From Comamonas testosteroni (GTDB lineage Bacteria; Pseudomonadota; Gammaproteobacteria; Burkholderiales; Burkholderiaceae_C), in assembly GCF_030505195.1 (NCBI RefSeq), contig NZ_CP129672.1:682001-746000 (forward strand): DNA of 64,000 nucleotides, given 5' to 3'. Under the pieces are notes generated by a model. It made no database searches. It was not told the DNA's origin and saw nothing but the letters and a program-made list of their open reading frames with translations. Position 1 is the first letter of the stretch, and every line of letters starts with the position of its first letter. Below are positions 51,112-59,026 of this stretch, piece after piece. Position numbers and translations under genes: made by a program.

Positions 51112-52080
51112 ATGGCCGAAAACACCAAGATAGAGTGGACAGACCACACGTTTAACCCCTGGGAAGGCTGCCAGAAGGTGGGCCCGGGCTGCGACCACTG
51201 CTATGCCGAGACGCGCAACGCGCGCTATGCCGGTGGTCAGGCCATCAACTGGGGGCCAGGCGCGCCGCGCCGCCGCACCAGCGCCAGCAACTGGAACAAG
51301 CCTCTGGCCTGGAACGCGAACCACGAGGCATTCTTTGCTGAGCACGGCCGTCGGCAGCGCGTCTTCTGCGCCTCCCTAGCCGATGTGTTCGACAACCAGG
51401 TGCCTGCCGAGTGGCGCGATGACCTCGCAACGCTCATTTTGGACACGCCAAATCTCGACTGGCTACTGCTGACAAAACGAATTGGCAACGCCGGGACCAT
51501 GCTGGGTGAAATGTTTCTCGATGGCACACCACCGAATGTGCGGATCGGTGCATCCATCGTGAACCAGCCCGAGGCTGACCGCGATATTTCAAAGCTACTA
51601 GCACTGGGCCTGCCCAACTTCCTGAGCATGGAGCCTTTGCTCGGGCCGGTGGACTTGGAGCGCGCCTGCGACTTGGCCGAAGAGCAAGTCTGCAAGGGAA
51701 CATGGAAAGAAATGGCTGACCCGCTCAAATGCGCTGCTGCCCTTCGCCGTGGAAGCGTGGCGCTGCTGGACTGGGTAATCGTCGGCGGTGAGTCCGGGCC
51801 TGGCGCGCGCCCGATGCACCCCGACTGGGCGCGCGCGCTGCGCGATCAGTGCCAGGCGGCAGGCGTGCCATTCTTGTTCAAGCAGTGGGGCGAATGGGCA
51901 CCGGCCCAGTTGGAGCGCTCCCCGTCTGGCGACAAGCTGGTAATCAAAGGCGCTGCCCCATTCACTGACAAACCAGAGTGGCACACCTTTGCAGACGGCC
52001 AGGAAATGGCCCGAATCGGCAAGAAGGCTGCAGGCCGCCTGCTCGACGGCCGCACCTGGGACGAGTTCCCACAGACCTGA
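51112..52080 (+). CDS. Phage Gp37/Gp68 family protein (radical-SAM-like)
   Basis: The product has 322 residues, starting MAENTKIEWTDHTFNPWEGC. Cys20, Cys27 and Cys30 (CQKVGPGCDHCYAE) make the three-Cys cluster of this family (DUF5131), likely for a 4Fe-4S site. Then FCASLADVFD near 85, LLTKRIGN near 125, GGESGPGARPMHPDWARALR near 235 and LFKQWGEW near 263 are all family hallmarks. The reaction is not known; a DNA-base modification or lesion repair is often guessed. Confidence 0.85.
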   Translation: MAENTKIEWTDHTFNPWEGCQKVGPGCDHCYAETRNARYAGGQAINWGPGAPRRRTSASNWNKPLAWNANHEAFFAEHGRRQRVFCASLADVFDNQVPAEWRDDLATLILDTPNLDWLLLTKRIGNAGTMLGEMFLDGTPPNVRIGASIVNQPEADRDISKLLALGLPNFLSMEPLLGPVDLERACDLAEEQVCKGTWKEMADPLKCAAALRRGSVALLDWVIVGGESGPGARPMHPDWARALRDQCQAAGVPFLFKQWGEWAPAQLERSPSGDKLVIKGAAPFTDKPEWHTFADGQEMARIGKKAAGRLLDGRTWDEFPQT

Positions 52081-52087
52081 CAACCAG

Positions 52088-52114
52088 CCCCGCCACCGTG
52101 CGGGGTTCTTTTTT
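52088..52114 (+). terminator. Hairpin-RBS unit 6
   Basis: CCCCGC-CACCGT-GCGGGG followed by a near-continuous T tract (TTCTTTTTT), GGAG, ATG at 52126. The best terminator-like member of the set. Confidence 0.75.
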
Positions 52115-52125
52115 GGAGCGCCGCA

Positions 52126-52371
52126 ATGCAGCAGTCTCTGACATTCAACGGAATCCCCGTTTTCTCTCACCCGCTGGCCGAGCGTGTTTCTCACCACTGG
52201 GAAGTCAAGAAGCACCCCACAAAGAAGCGCCGCCGCTCATGGCGGCCCGTGCGGATCGAAGAACGCACGCCCGTGGCCTACCAAACGCCCATGGGCATCT
52301 TCATGCACCCATCCCTCCTTGAAAAGCTCAAGCGCGAACTGGGCCAGTACACGACAGGAGCAACAACATGA
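52126..52371 (+). CDS. Small phage protein
   Basis: The product has 81 residues. It contains TFNGIPVFSHPLAERVSHHW, a basic stretch (KHPTKKRRRSWRP) and a helical C-terminus with MGIFMHPSLLEKLKREL. Unknown. Confidence 0.55.
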   Translation: MQQSLTFNGIPVFSHPLAERVSHHWEVKKHPTKKRRRSWRPVRIEERTPVAYQTPMGIFMHPSLLEKLKRELGQYTTGATT

Positions 52372-53216
52372 GCAAAGAGAGTGCACTGCTTTCCGAATGG
52401 ACTCACCAAGGCCTCTGCAACGACCTCGAAAGCCACTTGCGCGGCAACACCGACCGGATGGTTTTCCAGAACATCACCATGGGCCAGTTCCACGGCGGCA
52501 GGCCCGATGTTTTCACGGTCATGAAATCTTTTGCGAATTTCCGCGCCGACACTTACGAAATCAAGGTTTCGCGCTCTGATTTTCTGAGCGACGTAACAAG
52601 CGGGAAGTGGCGCAAGTATCTGGACCATTCGCACGCTGTCTGGTTCGCAGTCCCTGAAGGAATGATCAAGCCCAGCGAATTGCCAGATGGCACCGGATTG
52701 ACTGTGCGCAGCAGCAAGGGCTGGCGGTCGGTGCGCAAGCCGAAGCCACAGGCGATGGACACCCTGCCGCGTGATGCGTGGCTGCGCCTGGTGATGGATC
52801 TGCACCCCATAGGGTTCAACGGAGAGCCCAAGACTCCCCGAGCGGCGCCCAGCGCCTACAAGCTGGAAAAGATTGCGCGCCAGCGCATGGGCGAAGAACT
52901 GGCCGCGCTGATCGCCAAACCAGAGGAATACAGGGAGCGCGTGGAGCGCGCCCGACTTCTAGCCGACAGCGAATTGGCCAGCATGAAGGCCCGCAAGGAG
53001 GAAATGATGGCCGAGGTCAATGCAAAGCATGCCGAGCTCATTTCAATCCTTGGCCTGCCGCCCGGTGCATCGACCTATGTCATCAGTTCCGCGATACGCC
53101 ATTTGCGCGACGTAATCGACATGCGCGAGCTTCAGGAGGCAAAGGACAACCTGGACCGGCTCATGAAAAAGATCCTGGAGCGCATGCCTGAGAAGGCGGA
53201 AGCGCAAAAGCCGTGA
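52368..53216 (+). CDS. MmcB-like PD-(D/E)XK nuclease
   Basis: The product has 282 residues, ATGA overlap. Residues 1-110 are the nuclease domain: Pro46-Asp47 in RPDVFTVM, Glu64-x-Lys66 in YEIKVSRSDFLSD, then KWRKYLDHSHAVWFAVP. This matches MmcB-family DNA repair proteins. Residues 160-282 are a helical extension with coiled coil (EYRERVERARLLADSELA), longer than MmcB. Likely a DNA-end or repair endonuclease. Confidence 0.75.
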   Translation: MSKESALLSEWTHQGLCNDLESHLRGNTDRMVFQNITMGQFHGGRPDVFTVMKSFANFRADTYEIKVSRSDFLSDVTSGKWRKYLDHSHAVWFAVPEGMIKPSELPDGTGLTVRSSKGWRSVRKPKPQAMDTLPRDAWLRLVMDLHPIGFNGEPKTPRAAPSAYKLEKIARQRMGEELAALIAKPEEYRERVERARLLADSELASMKARKEEMMAEVNAKHAELISILGLPPGASTYVISSAIRHLRDVIDMRELQEAKDNLDRLMKKILERMPEKAEAQKP

Positions 53217-53419
53217 AGGCCAGCGCCAGCACCGTGGGCCTTCCAGAAGACAAAGCCTACATCTCCCACCACTTCAAGTGCGCTACCTGCATAGCCGCTG
53301 GGGCCGCGCCGGGAAAGCAGGCGCGCTGCACCGATGGCCAGCAACTCTGGGATGCCTATCTCAAAGCCTTTGAGGCTCACACACGTCAAAACTCAAAAGG
53401 AGCAAAGCCATGCAAATGA
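53213..53419 (+). CDS. Small Cys-containing phage protein
   Basis: The product has 68 residues from a GTG overlapping the previous stop. CATCIAAG and later CTDGQQLWDAYLKAFEAH are visible; the CxxC...C may bind zinc. Unknown. Confidence 0.55.
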   Translation: MKASASTVGLPEDKAYISHHFKCATCIAAGAAPGKQARCTDGQQLWDAYLKAFEAHTRQNSKGAKPCK

Positions 53420-53538
53420 GCCTTTTCGCAGTGCTCAAGGCCTGCCTCGTTACCTGCCCACATGACGTGGCGGCCGGAGGGTTCACAAGGCAATTCGTGC
53501 AACGAGTCTTGGGGAGCCAATGCCATGAGATTTCCTAG
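53410..53538 (+). CDS. 42-residue phage peptide
   Basis: ATG at 53410 has AGGAG 7 bases upstream (a second Met lies two codons later). The frame MQMSLFAVLKACLVTCPHD with three Cys residues ends at TAG 53538 and overlaps both neighbours. Low-confidence gene. Confidence 0.4.
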   Translation: MQMSLFAVLKACLVTCPHDVAAGGFTRQFVQRVLGSQCHEIS

Positions 53539-53749
53539 CAACTGCATCGTCTCTGCGCTGGTGGCCTGGCTGCTCAGCCCCGCTCATACACGAATCCGCT
53601 TCATACGCACATCGACACGACGCTGGCATTGCATCTGGGTACAGAACGGCCAGCGCTACGAGTTCTATGCACCCGGTCGCAGCAAGCTGCCTTATTGGCG
53701 CAACCTGGTCTATCTGGGCTGCATACGCCAGATCGGAGGACCAGCATGA
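53525..53749 (+). CDS. Small basic phage protein
   Basis: The product has 74 residues; GGGGAG 8 bases upstream. Hydrophobic start (CIVSALVAWLLSPA), then an Arg/Trp-rich part (RFIRTSTRRWHCIWVQNGQR, YEFYAPG). Could be membrane-anchored. Unknown. Confidence 0.5.
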   Translation: MRFPSNCIVSALVAWLLSPAHTRIRFIRTSTRRWHCIWVQNGQRYEFYAPGRSKLPYWRNLVYLGCIRQIGGPA

Positions 53750-53976
53750 ATCAACCACGACTCTCTCCTGCCATGCGGACCATGCTGCACAACGCAATCC
53801 ACGGCCGCCCGCTGGCCACCAGCCTGACCCGCAACAGCATCAGCATCAAAGGCAGCAGCACGCTACACGCCCTGCATCGCGCCGGAATGTTGGCAGGCAC
53901 TGACCACCAACCGACCCAGGCCGGCCGAGCCTACTTCGCACTCCCTGAAAAACAGAAAGCCCCGAGAGGGGCTTAA
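53746..53976 (+). CDS. Small phage protein
   Basis: The product has 76 residues, ATGA overlap. A helical start (LSPAMRTMLHNAIHGRP) is followed by a small winged-helix-like part (TLHALHRAGMLAGTDHQPTQ, AGRAYFAL). Possibly DNA-binding. Confidence 0.5.
   Translation: MNQPRLSPAMRTMLHNAIHGRPLATSLTRNSISIKGSSTLHALHRAGMLAGTDHQPTQAGRAYFALPEKQKAPRGA
53957..53974 (+). terminator. Hairpin unit 7 (before xis)
   Basis: AAGCCCC-GAGA-GGGGCTT, then AACTTTTGATAG and the xis ATG at 53991. Unlike the others it lacks the GGAG box. Confidence 0.6.
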
Positions 53977-53990
53977 CTTTTGATAGCACT

Positions 53991-54242
53991 ATGACTAAAG
54001 CCACAAACAATTTCACCTGCTCCGTCACAGAAGCGGCCGAGATTCTTCAGGTGCATAGTTCCACCATTGAAAAACTCATTGCCGGCGGCGTGCTGCCCGC
54101 CGGCCGCATTGGTCGCGCCTACGTGATGCGAACCAGTGATGTGCACCGCTATGCAGAAAAAGTCATCCTGGACCAGACTTCAGAGCGGCTTACCAAAGGT
54201 CATCGGCCAAGGTCGATCCGCGCAAGTTTGCGTATCGCATGA
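53991..54242 (+). CDS. xis: Excisionase-type DNA-binding protein
   Basis: The product has 83 residues with a MerR-like/excisionase HTH at 8-60 (SVTEAAEILQVHSSTIEKLI, GRIGRAYVMRTSDVHRYAEK). It is last in the rightward operon and convergent with the integrase, overlapping its 3' end by 53 bases. In the lysogen the operon is expected to be off, which would keep excision off. It should bend attL/attR and favour excision. Confidence 0.75.
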   Translation: MTKATNNFTCSVTEAAEILQVHSSTIEKLIAGGVLPAGRIGRAYVMRTSDVHRYAEKVILDQTSERLTKGHRPRSIRASLRIA

Positions 54243-55314
54243 GCATTCTGTGGCTCTTGTGGCCAGTAATTTTCATGATCTGCGTCTCGCTGAGCTTGGT
54301 GCGCTCAAACAGGCGACTCGTCGCCTCGTGGCGCAGGTCATGGAAGAGCAGCCCAGCCGCTCCGGCTTGCTCAAAAATATCCACGAAAAGGCGCGACAAG
54401 AAATCTGTCGTGTCATTCAGCTTCTTCGCTGACTCCTCCCCCTTCAGGAAGGGGAACACCAAGTCAGCAGGGTCGGCATCACTTGGCTGGAACGCGCGCA
54501 GTTCCGCTAGTGCCACGGACGACAGCGGGACTTGCCGCTTGTCCCCGTTTTTGGTCTTGTCCAGGAAAACTGTCTTTTGCGGCAGATCCACCTGGCTCCA
54601 GCGCAGCGTATACATTTCGCGCATCCGCATTGCAGTCTCCACTGCCAGCACTGTGATGCACTTCAACGCCACTTTGTCCCGCCGCCCCTCAAGCACGAGG
54701 GGCCGCTGTGTGCGGGGCAGCACTCCCGTGGCGATCACCCCCAAGATCTTTTCCCACTCTCCCGGCTCAAGCCGTCGGTCCCGTTCACTGTCTTTTCGCA
54801 GCACGCCGGCCACGGCCGCGTCAGCCTTGGTGTATTGGGCATAGCCACTCGGCAGCGAACGAAGTGCGTGGTCAGGCATCGTGAGGAAGCCTTTGCGCAT
54901 GCCCCAGTCCGTGGCGCGAGCGAGTGCGCCGACCTTCGCATGAATCGTAGTGGGCGCTACCTTATCAATGCGCTTCATCTTGGCGATCCATTGATCGACC
55001 CAAGCCGCATTGATTTCAGTCAAGCGCACCGTGCCGAGGACCGGCAGGATGGTTTTCAGCGACGCAATATCTTTGGGCGAGGGATGGGCCTCGCGCTCGT
55101 AATCGCCAACGAGGTCAGCGATGGTCAAAACCTGCTCTGTCTGTTGGTGCTCAAGAGGAACGATGCCGCGCGCCAGCAACGCCTCCAACTTGGCCGCATA
55201 TTCATCGCCTTCCGCCTCTGTGGAAAACGTGAGATACAGCGGCTTGTCCAGTACACCCTTCCTCTTGAAGATGTACTGCCACGATCCATTTGCGAACTGC
55301 TTCTTGCCTGCCAT
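54190..55314 (-). CDS. int: Tyrosine integrase
   Basis: The product has 374 residues. The catalytic domain has Arg near 230 (AVETAMRMREMYTLRW), Lys near 255 (TKNGDKRQVPL), HDLRHEATSR near 328, GHKS near 351 and the nucleophile Tyr in MRYANLRG near 360. The N-terminus (GKKQFANGSWQYIFKRKG) is a short arm-binding domain and residues about 65-160 the core-binding helices. It recombines attP with the tRNA-Val gene next door. Confidence 0.93.
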   Translation of the reverse strand: MAGKKQFANGSWQYIFKRKGVLDKPLYLTFSTEAEGDEYAAKLEALLARGIVPLEHQQTEQVLTIADLVGDYEREAHPSPKDIASLKTILPVLGTVRLTEINAAWVDQWIAKMKRIDKVAPTTIHAKVGALARATDWGMRKGFLTMPDHALRSLPSGYAQYTKADAAVAGVLRKDSERDRRLEPGEWEKILGVIATGVLPRTQRPLVLEGRRDKVALKCITVLAVETAMRMREMYTLRWSQVDLPQKTVFLDKTKNGDKRQVPLSSVALAELRAFQPSDADPADLVFPFLKGEESAKKLNDTTDFLSRLFVDIFEQAGAAGLLFHDLRHEATSRLFERTKLSETQIMKITGHKSHRMLMRYANLRGSTLADDLW

Positions 55315-55354
55315 CTAGCCTCCCGAAAAGGAGCGCCATACTAATCCCTGCAGA

Positions 55355-55416
55355 GTTGGTAGACAACGATTTTCGGTTGGTAGAGGCGGCTTGTGGCGGC
55401 TATTTGGGTTGGTAGA
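55355..55416 (+). repeat. Three GTTGGTAGA direct repeats (arm-type sites)
   Basis: GTTGGTAGA at 55355-55363, 55376-55384 and 55408-55416, between the integrase start and the tRNA. Direct repeats there are the usual arm-type binding sites of the integrase. The same word occurs in the tRNA-Val D-loop on the other strand, by chance or descent. Confidence 0.55.
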
Positions 55417-55429
55417 GAGGGCAAAGAAA

Positions 55430-55455
55430 AAGGGCTTAGATTTCTCTAAGCCCTT
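55430..55455 (-). terminator. tRNA-Val terminator
   Basis: Perfect 11-base stem AAGGGCTTAGA/TCTAAGCCCTT with a 4-base loop; on the minus strand it is followed by TTTTCTTTGC. It closes the hupB-tRNA unit. As it lies on the prophage side of the tRNA 3' end, the phage may have supplied it. Confidence 0.7.
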
Positions 55456-55474
55456 GATTTCTTTAGTTTTTTAG

Positions 55475-55520
55475 TGGTGGGTCCTGACGGTCTCGAACCG
55501 CCGACCTACTCCGTGTAAAG
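55475..55520. other. Attachment site region (attR side)
   Basis: The integrase gene ends its block beside the 3' half of the tRNA, the standard target for tyrosine integrases. The core should lie in the tRNA 3' half; the exact edge needs the left end, which is outside the window. Confidence 0.55.
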
Positions 55521-55550
55521 GAGCCGCTCTACCAACTGAGCTAAGGACCC
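55475..55550 (-). tRNA. tRNA-Val(TAC)
   Basis: The cloverleaf is complete: acceptor GGGTCCT/AGGACCC, D-loop AGTTGGTAGA, anticodon loop TTTACAC (TAC), T-arm GGCGG-TTCGAGA-CCGTC, encoded CCA at 55475-55477. It lies 14 bases after hupB on the same strand, and its 3' end faces the prophage. Confidence 0.95.
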
Positions 55551-55564
55551 ACTAAAACTGGTTG

Positions 55565-55837
55565 TCAGTTCAGAGCATCTTTCAATGCTTTGCCCGGACG
55601 GAATTTAGGCACCTTGGCCGCTTTGATCTTGATGGAATCGCCGGTGCGGGGATTACGACCGGTGCGAGCTGCACGCTTGCCAACAGCAAATGTGCCAAAA
55701 CCAACAAGCGATACTGTACCACCTTTTTTCAGTGTTTTCTTCACTGCGTCGATGGTGGAGTCCAGTGCACGCGCAGCTGCGGCCTTGGAAATATCGGCGT
55801 TGTTAGCGATGTGCTCAATCAGTTCGGTTTTATTCAC
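55565..55837 (-). CDS. hupB: HU DNA-binding protein, beta type
   Basis: The product has 90 residues and starts at GTG 55837 ([20 protein letters not shown]) after GAGAGG. The HU hallmark [20 protein letters not shown] (DNA-binding arm) is intact, followed by [15 protein letters not shown] host chromosomal gene; it condenses DNA and helps many phage recombinases. Confidence 0.93.
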   Translation of the reverse strand: MNKTELIEHIANNADISKAAAARALDSTIDAVKKTLKKGGTVSLVGFGTFAVGKRAARTGRNPRTGDSIKIKAAKVPKFRPGKALKDALN

Positions 55838-56244
55838 AAGATGCCTCTCGAGAAATAAGTGAATGGAATGTCTCTGCAAACGCAAGTCTTGCGCAGCAAG
55901 AAACCAGTCGCGATGAAGACGGAAGCCAGCCTATCAGTTTTTTCGTATGGGCAAGCCCATTTTTACCTGAAGCCGCTGACATTTTTGACGCCAACTCGCG
56001 CTGCGCATTCCAGCGACAGAACCAGATTCTATGCGGTTTTTGAGCGGGTTCGGCCCTCCCAAGCGGCTTTTTTCAAGCTTCTTCCGTGTCGGCTTCACCG
56101 ATTGACAACAATTGACAAAATCTGCAGTCAGATCAAGTCATGCGAGGTGCCGCCGCAGAATCTTTTTGCGGTTTCGAAAGCGGCCCACCAAATAGCAAAA
56201 AGCGCTTGATGAACAAGCGCTTTCAAAGAGATTCGTGGCGGATT
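55838..56244. other. Intergenic stretch between hupB and pgsA
   Basis: About 400 bases without a supported gene. It contains two TTGACA words on the plus strand (56102, 56112) without good -10 partners, and the pgsA terminator at its right end. The hupB promoter should lie here, but I cannot place it with confidence. Confidence 0.5.
56199..56223 (-). terminator. Terminator of the uvrC-pgsA unit
   Basis: Perfect 10-base stem AAAGCGCTTG/CAAGCGCTTT, 5-base loop; on the minus strand it is followed by TTTTGCTATT. Confidence 0.75.
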
Positions 56245-56817
56245 TCAGAGCCTGGCACGAATTTCGGGCAATGCCTTTTGCAGGTAGTAGACCATGGACC
56301 AGACGGTCAGCACCGCTGCAATCCAGATCAACCACTGCCCCCAGACGCCGGTATCGATCACTCCAAACGCCACTCCGTCATAGAGCAAAAAGGGGATGGC
56401 CACCATCTGGGCCATGGTCTTGGCCTTGCCGATCATGTGCACGGCCACGCTCTTGCTGGCACCGATCTGAGCCATCCATTCACGCAGTGCCGAGATGGCG
56501 ATCTCGCGGCCGATGATGATCAGCGCCACGAACACATCGGCGCGTTGCAGATGAACCAGCACCAGCAGCGATGCACAGACCAGGAATTTGTCGGCAACGG
56601 GATCCAGAAAAGCACCGAATGCCGACGTCTGATTGAGCTTGCGCGCCAGATAGCCGTCAAACCAGTCGGTTGCGGCGAACACAATGAACATCACGGTGGC
56701 GATGAGATTGCGGGTCGCCTGATCCAGCGGCGCGTAAAACACCCCCACGATGAGCGGAATCGCCACGATCCGCGTAAGGGTCAGCACAGTAGGGATGGTG
56801 AAGAACATGGGTGTCAT
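56245..56817 (-). CDS. pgsA: CDP-diacylglycerol-glycerol-3-phosphate phosphatidyltransferase
   Basis: The product has 190 residues, several membrane helices. The CDP-alcohol transferase motif is exact: Asp54-Gly55, Ala58-Arg59, Gly68, Asp72, Asp76 (DGYLARKLNQ, GAFLDPVAD). It makes phosphatidylglycerophosphate for membrane phospholipid. It follows uvrC, probably in one unit. Confidence 0.93.
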   Translation of the reverse strand: MTPMFFTIPTVLTLTRIVAIPLIVGVFYAPLDQATRNLIATVMFIVFAATDWFDGYLARKLNQTSAFGAFLDPVADKFLVCASLLVLVHLQRADVFVALIIIGREIAISALREWMAQIGASKSVAVHMIGKAKTMAQMVAIPFLLYDGVAFGVIDTGVWGQWLIWIAAVLTVWSMVYYLQKALPEIRARL

Positions 56818-56868
56818 TGTGTCACGAGCACGCAGCGCCAGCGCAGATTCGCGCTCGCGCAGCCTGCA

Positions 56869-58821
56869 TCAATGCAGTGCCTTGTAGATTTCTTCGGCCA
56901 GCGTTGCGGAAATGCCCTCCACGGTCATCAGATCGTCCACGCTGGCATCGGCCACGCCGCGCACACCGCCAAAGCGCTGCAGCAATCGCGCCCGCTTCTT
57001 GGGCCCCACGCCGGCAATGTCTTCCAGGCTGCTGCTGCCCGTGCGCACCTTGGCGCGGGCCGCGCGCATGCCGGTGATGGCGAAACGGTGAGCCTCGTCG
57101 CGGATCTGCGCCACCAGCATCAGCGCCGCCGAGTCATGGCCCAGGTAGACCTTGTCGCGCCCATCGGCAAACACCAGCTCTTCGAGGCCGACCTTGCGGC
57201 CCTCGCCTTTTTCCACGCCCACGATGCGCGACAGATCGAGGCCCAGTTCCGTGAACACTTCGCGCGCCATGCTGACCTGGCCCTTGCCGCCGTCGACCAG
57301 CACCAGATCGGGCAGATGCGGCTGCTTGCCGCTCAGCTCGGCGCCGCCCGCCTCGCGCTGCGCCTCGGCCACGGGCTTGTAGCGGCGCGTGAGCACCTGG
57401 CGCATGGCCGCATAGTCGTCGCCGCCGGTGATGCCTTCGATATTGAAGCGGCGGTAATCGCTGCTCTGCATCTTGTGGTGATGAAACACCACGCAGGAGG
57501 CCTTGGTGCTTTCGCCGCTGGTGTGCGAGATATCGAAGCATTCGATGGTCAGCTCGTCGAGATTCTCGACCGGCAGGTCCAGCGCCTCGGCCAGCGCACG
57601 CGTGCGCGCCTGTTGCGAGCCTTCTTCGGCCAGCAGCCGGGCCAGCTGGATGTCGGCATTTTTCTGCGCCATCTCCAGCCAGATGCGGCGCTGCTCGCGC
57701 GGCTGCTGGACCACGGTGATGCGCACGCCGCTCTGCTCGGTCAGCAGCTCCACCAGTCGCTTTTCCACGGGGTGGCTGACGATGAGCGTGGGCGGCACCG
57801 CCACGCCGACATAGTGCTGGGAGATAAAGGCCTCCAGCACCAGCTCCTCCACGGCTCGCGCTTCGGCTGCAGCGTCCACCTCTTCCTCGCTGGAGTAGAC
57901 CGACGCGGCATCGCCCAGATTCGCCGGGAAGTAAGGCCTGTCGCCCAGGTGGCGGCCGCCGCGCACCATGGCCAGGTTCACGCAGGCACGGCCGCCCTGC
58001 ACACGCACGGCCAGGATGTCCACATCCTTGTCGTCCGTGGTTTCGATCGCCTGCTGGTGCAGCACGCGCGACAGCGCCGTGAGCTGGTTGCGCACCTCGG
58101 CCGCCTGCTCGAACTCCAGCCTGTCGGAATGCGCCATCATGCGCGCTTCGAGCTGCTGCAGCAGCTCGCTGGTTTCGCCGCGCAGCATGGCCTCGGCGTT
58201 GCGCACATCCAGCGCATAGGCCTCGGGCGATATCAGATCCACGCAGGGGCCGGTGCAGCGCTTGATCTGATAGAGCAGACAGGGGCGGCTGCGGTTGGCA
58301 AACACCGTGTCCTCGCAGGTGCGCAGCCGGAAGACTTTCTGCAGCAGCTGAATGCTCTCCTTGACCGCCCAGGCACTGGGATAGGGGCCGAAGTAGCGAT
58401 GCTTCTTGTCCACGGCGCCGCGGTAGTAGGCAATGCGCGGAAACTCCTGGAACGCAGGTTCGCCCTCCTTGCCGTCACGGTGGGCCACGCCGGTGATCTT
58501 GAGATAGGGATAGCTTTTGTCGTCCCTGAACAGGATGTTGTACTTGGGGTACAGCGTCTTGATGAGGTTGTTTTCCAGCAGCAGCGCCTCGGCTTCGGAG
58601 CGCACCACCGTGGTCTCCAGCCGCACGATCTTGCTGACCATATGGCCTATGCGCGTGCCGCCATGGTCTTTTTGAAAGTAGCTGGAAACGCGACGCTTGA
58701 GGTTGATGGCCTTGCCCACGTAGAGCAGGACTCCGGCAGCATCGAAATAGCGATAGACGCCGGGCAACGGCGGCAGCGCGGCCACCTGGGCCAGCAGTTC
58801 GGCGGAATGCGTGGAAGACAT
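56869..58821 (-). CDS. uvrC: Excinuclease ABC subunit C
   Basis: The product has 650 residues. ATG at 58821 ([13 protein letters not shown]) is the likely start. The GIY-YIG nuclease is at about 20-100 ([27 protein letters not shown]), a UVR motif near 230, the RNase H-like 3'-nuclease in the second half ([18 protein letters not shown]), and helix-hairpin-helix at the end ([18 protein letters not shown]). It cuts both sides of DNA lesions. Confidence 0.95.
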   Translation of the reverse strand: MSSTHSAELLAQVAALPPLPGVYRYFDAAGVLLYVGKAINLKRRVSSYFQKDHGGTRIGHMVSKIVRLETTVVRSEAEALLLENNLIKTLYPKYNILFRDDKSYPYLKITGVAHRDGKEGEPAFQEFPRIAYYRGAVDKKHRYFGPYPSAWAVKESIQLLQKVFRLRTCEDTVFANRSRPCLLYQIKRCTGPCVDLISPEAYALDVRNAEAMLRGETSELLQQLEARMMAHSDRLEFEQAAEVRNQLTALSRVLHQQAIETTDDKDVDILAVRVQGGRACVNLAMVRGGRHLGDRPYFPANLGDAASVYSSEEEVDAAAEARAVEELVLEAFISQHYVGVAVPPTLIVSHPVEKRLVELLTEQSGVRITVVQQPREQRRIWLEMAQKNADIQLARLLAEEGSQQARTRALAEALDLPVENLDELTIECFDISHTSGESTKASCVVFHHHKMQSSDYRRFNIEGITGGDDYAAMRQVLTRRYKPVAEAQREAGGAELSGKQPHLPDLVLVDGGKGQVSMAREVFTELGLDLSRIVGVEKGEGRKVGLEELVFADGRDKVYLGHDSAALMLVAQIRDEAHRFAITGMRAARAKVRTGSSSLEDIAGVGPKKRARLLQRFGGVRGVADASVDDLMTVEGISATLAEEIYKALH

Positions 58822-58902
58822 GGGCGCTATTGTCTGCGCATGTGGACCAATCCGGCAGCAAGCGGTGCAAACCGGCCAGCGGCTACAAAGCGTCAATAAA
58901 GA

Positions 58903-58980
58903 GAGCTACTAGCGCTTGTTGAGATTTAATTTCAGATAGTTTTATATCTGAAACCTTTATATAACAAGCGCTAGTAGCTC
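58903..58980. repeat. 18-base perfect inverted repeat with inner hairpin
   Basis: GAGCTACTAGCGCTTGTT (58903-58920) pairs perfectly with its complement at 58963-58980; inside is TTTCAGATA/TATCTGAAA (58930-58953). TTTTTT follows on the plus side. It lies between the uvrC start and the downstream Bug gene end, so it would serve the minus-strand gene's neighbour or be a mobile palindromic repeat of Comamonadaceae. Confidence 0.65.
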
Positions 58981-59026
58981 CTTTTTTAGAATCAATGGAT
59001 TCGAGACAATCCCTGCGCCCTGCCGC

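Larger units (their letters stand above)
1..55475. mobile_element. Prophage (right part), integrated at tRNA-Val
   Basis: Terminase, portal, capsid, tail fibre, lysis, replication, CI/Cro-type, excisionase and integrase genes form one continuous block that ends next to the 3' end of a tRNA-Val gene. The left end and attL are outside the window, so the element is longer than shown. No sheath, tube or tape-measure gene is present, and the portal and capsid types point to a short-tailed virion; this is inference from gene content. No interrupted core gene is obvious, so the prophage may be functional. Confidence 0.95.

Noticed and set aside
1..55475. CRISPR array or insertion sequence inside the prophage
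   Set aside because: No direct-repeat/spacer pattern and no transposase frame was seen in the window.
56140..58899. 919-codon plus-strand frame opposite uvrC
   Set aside because: Antisense of uvrC and pgsA, rich in His/Gln/Arg as expected for a shadow frame.
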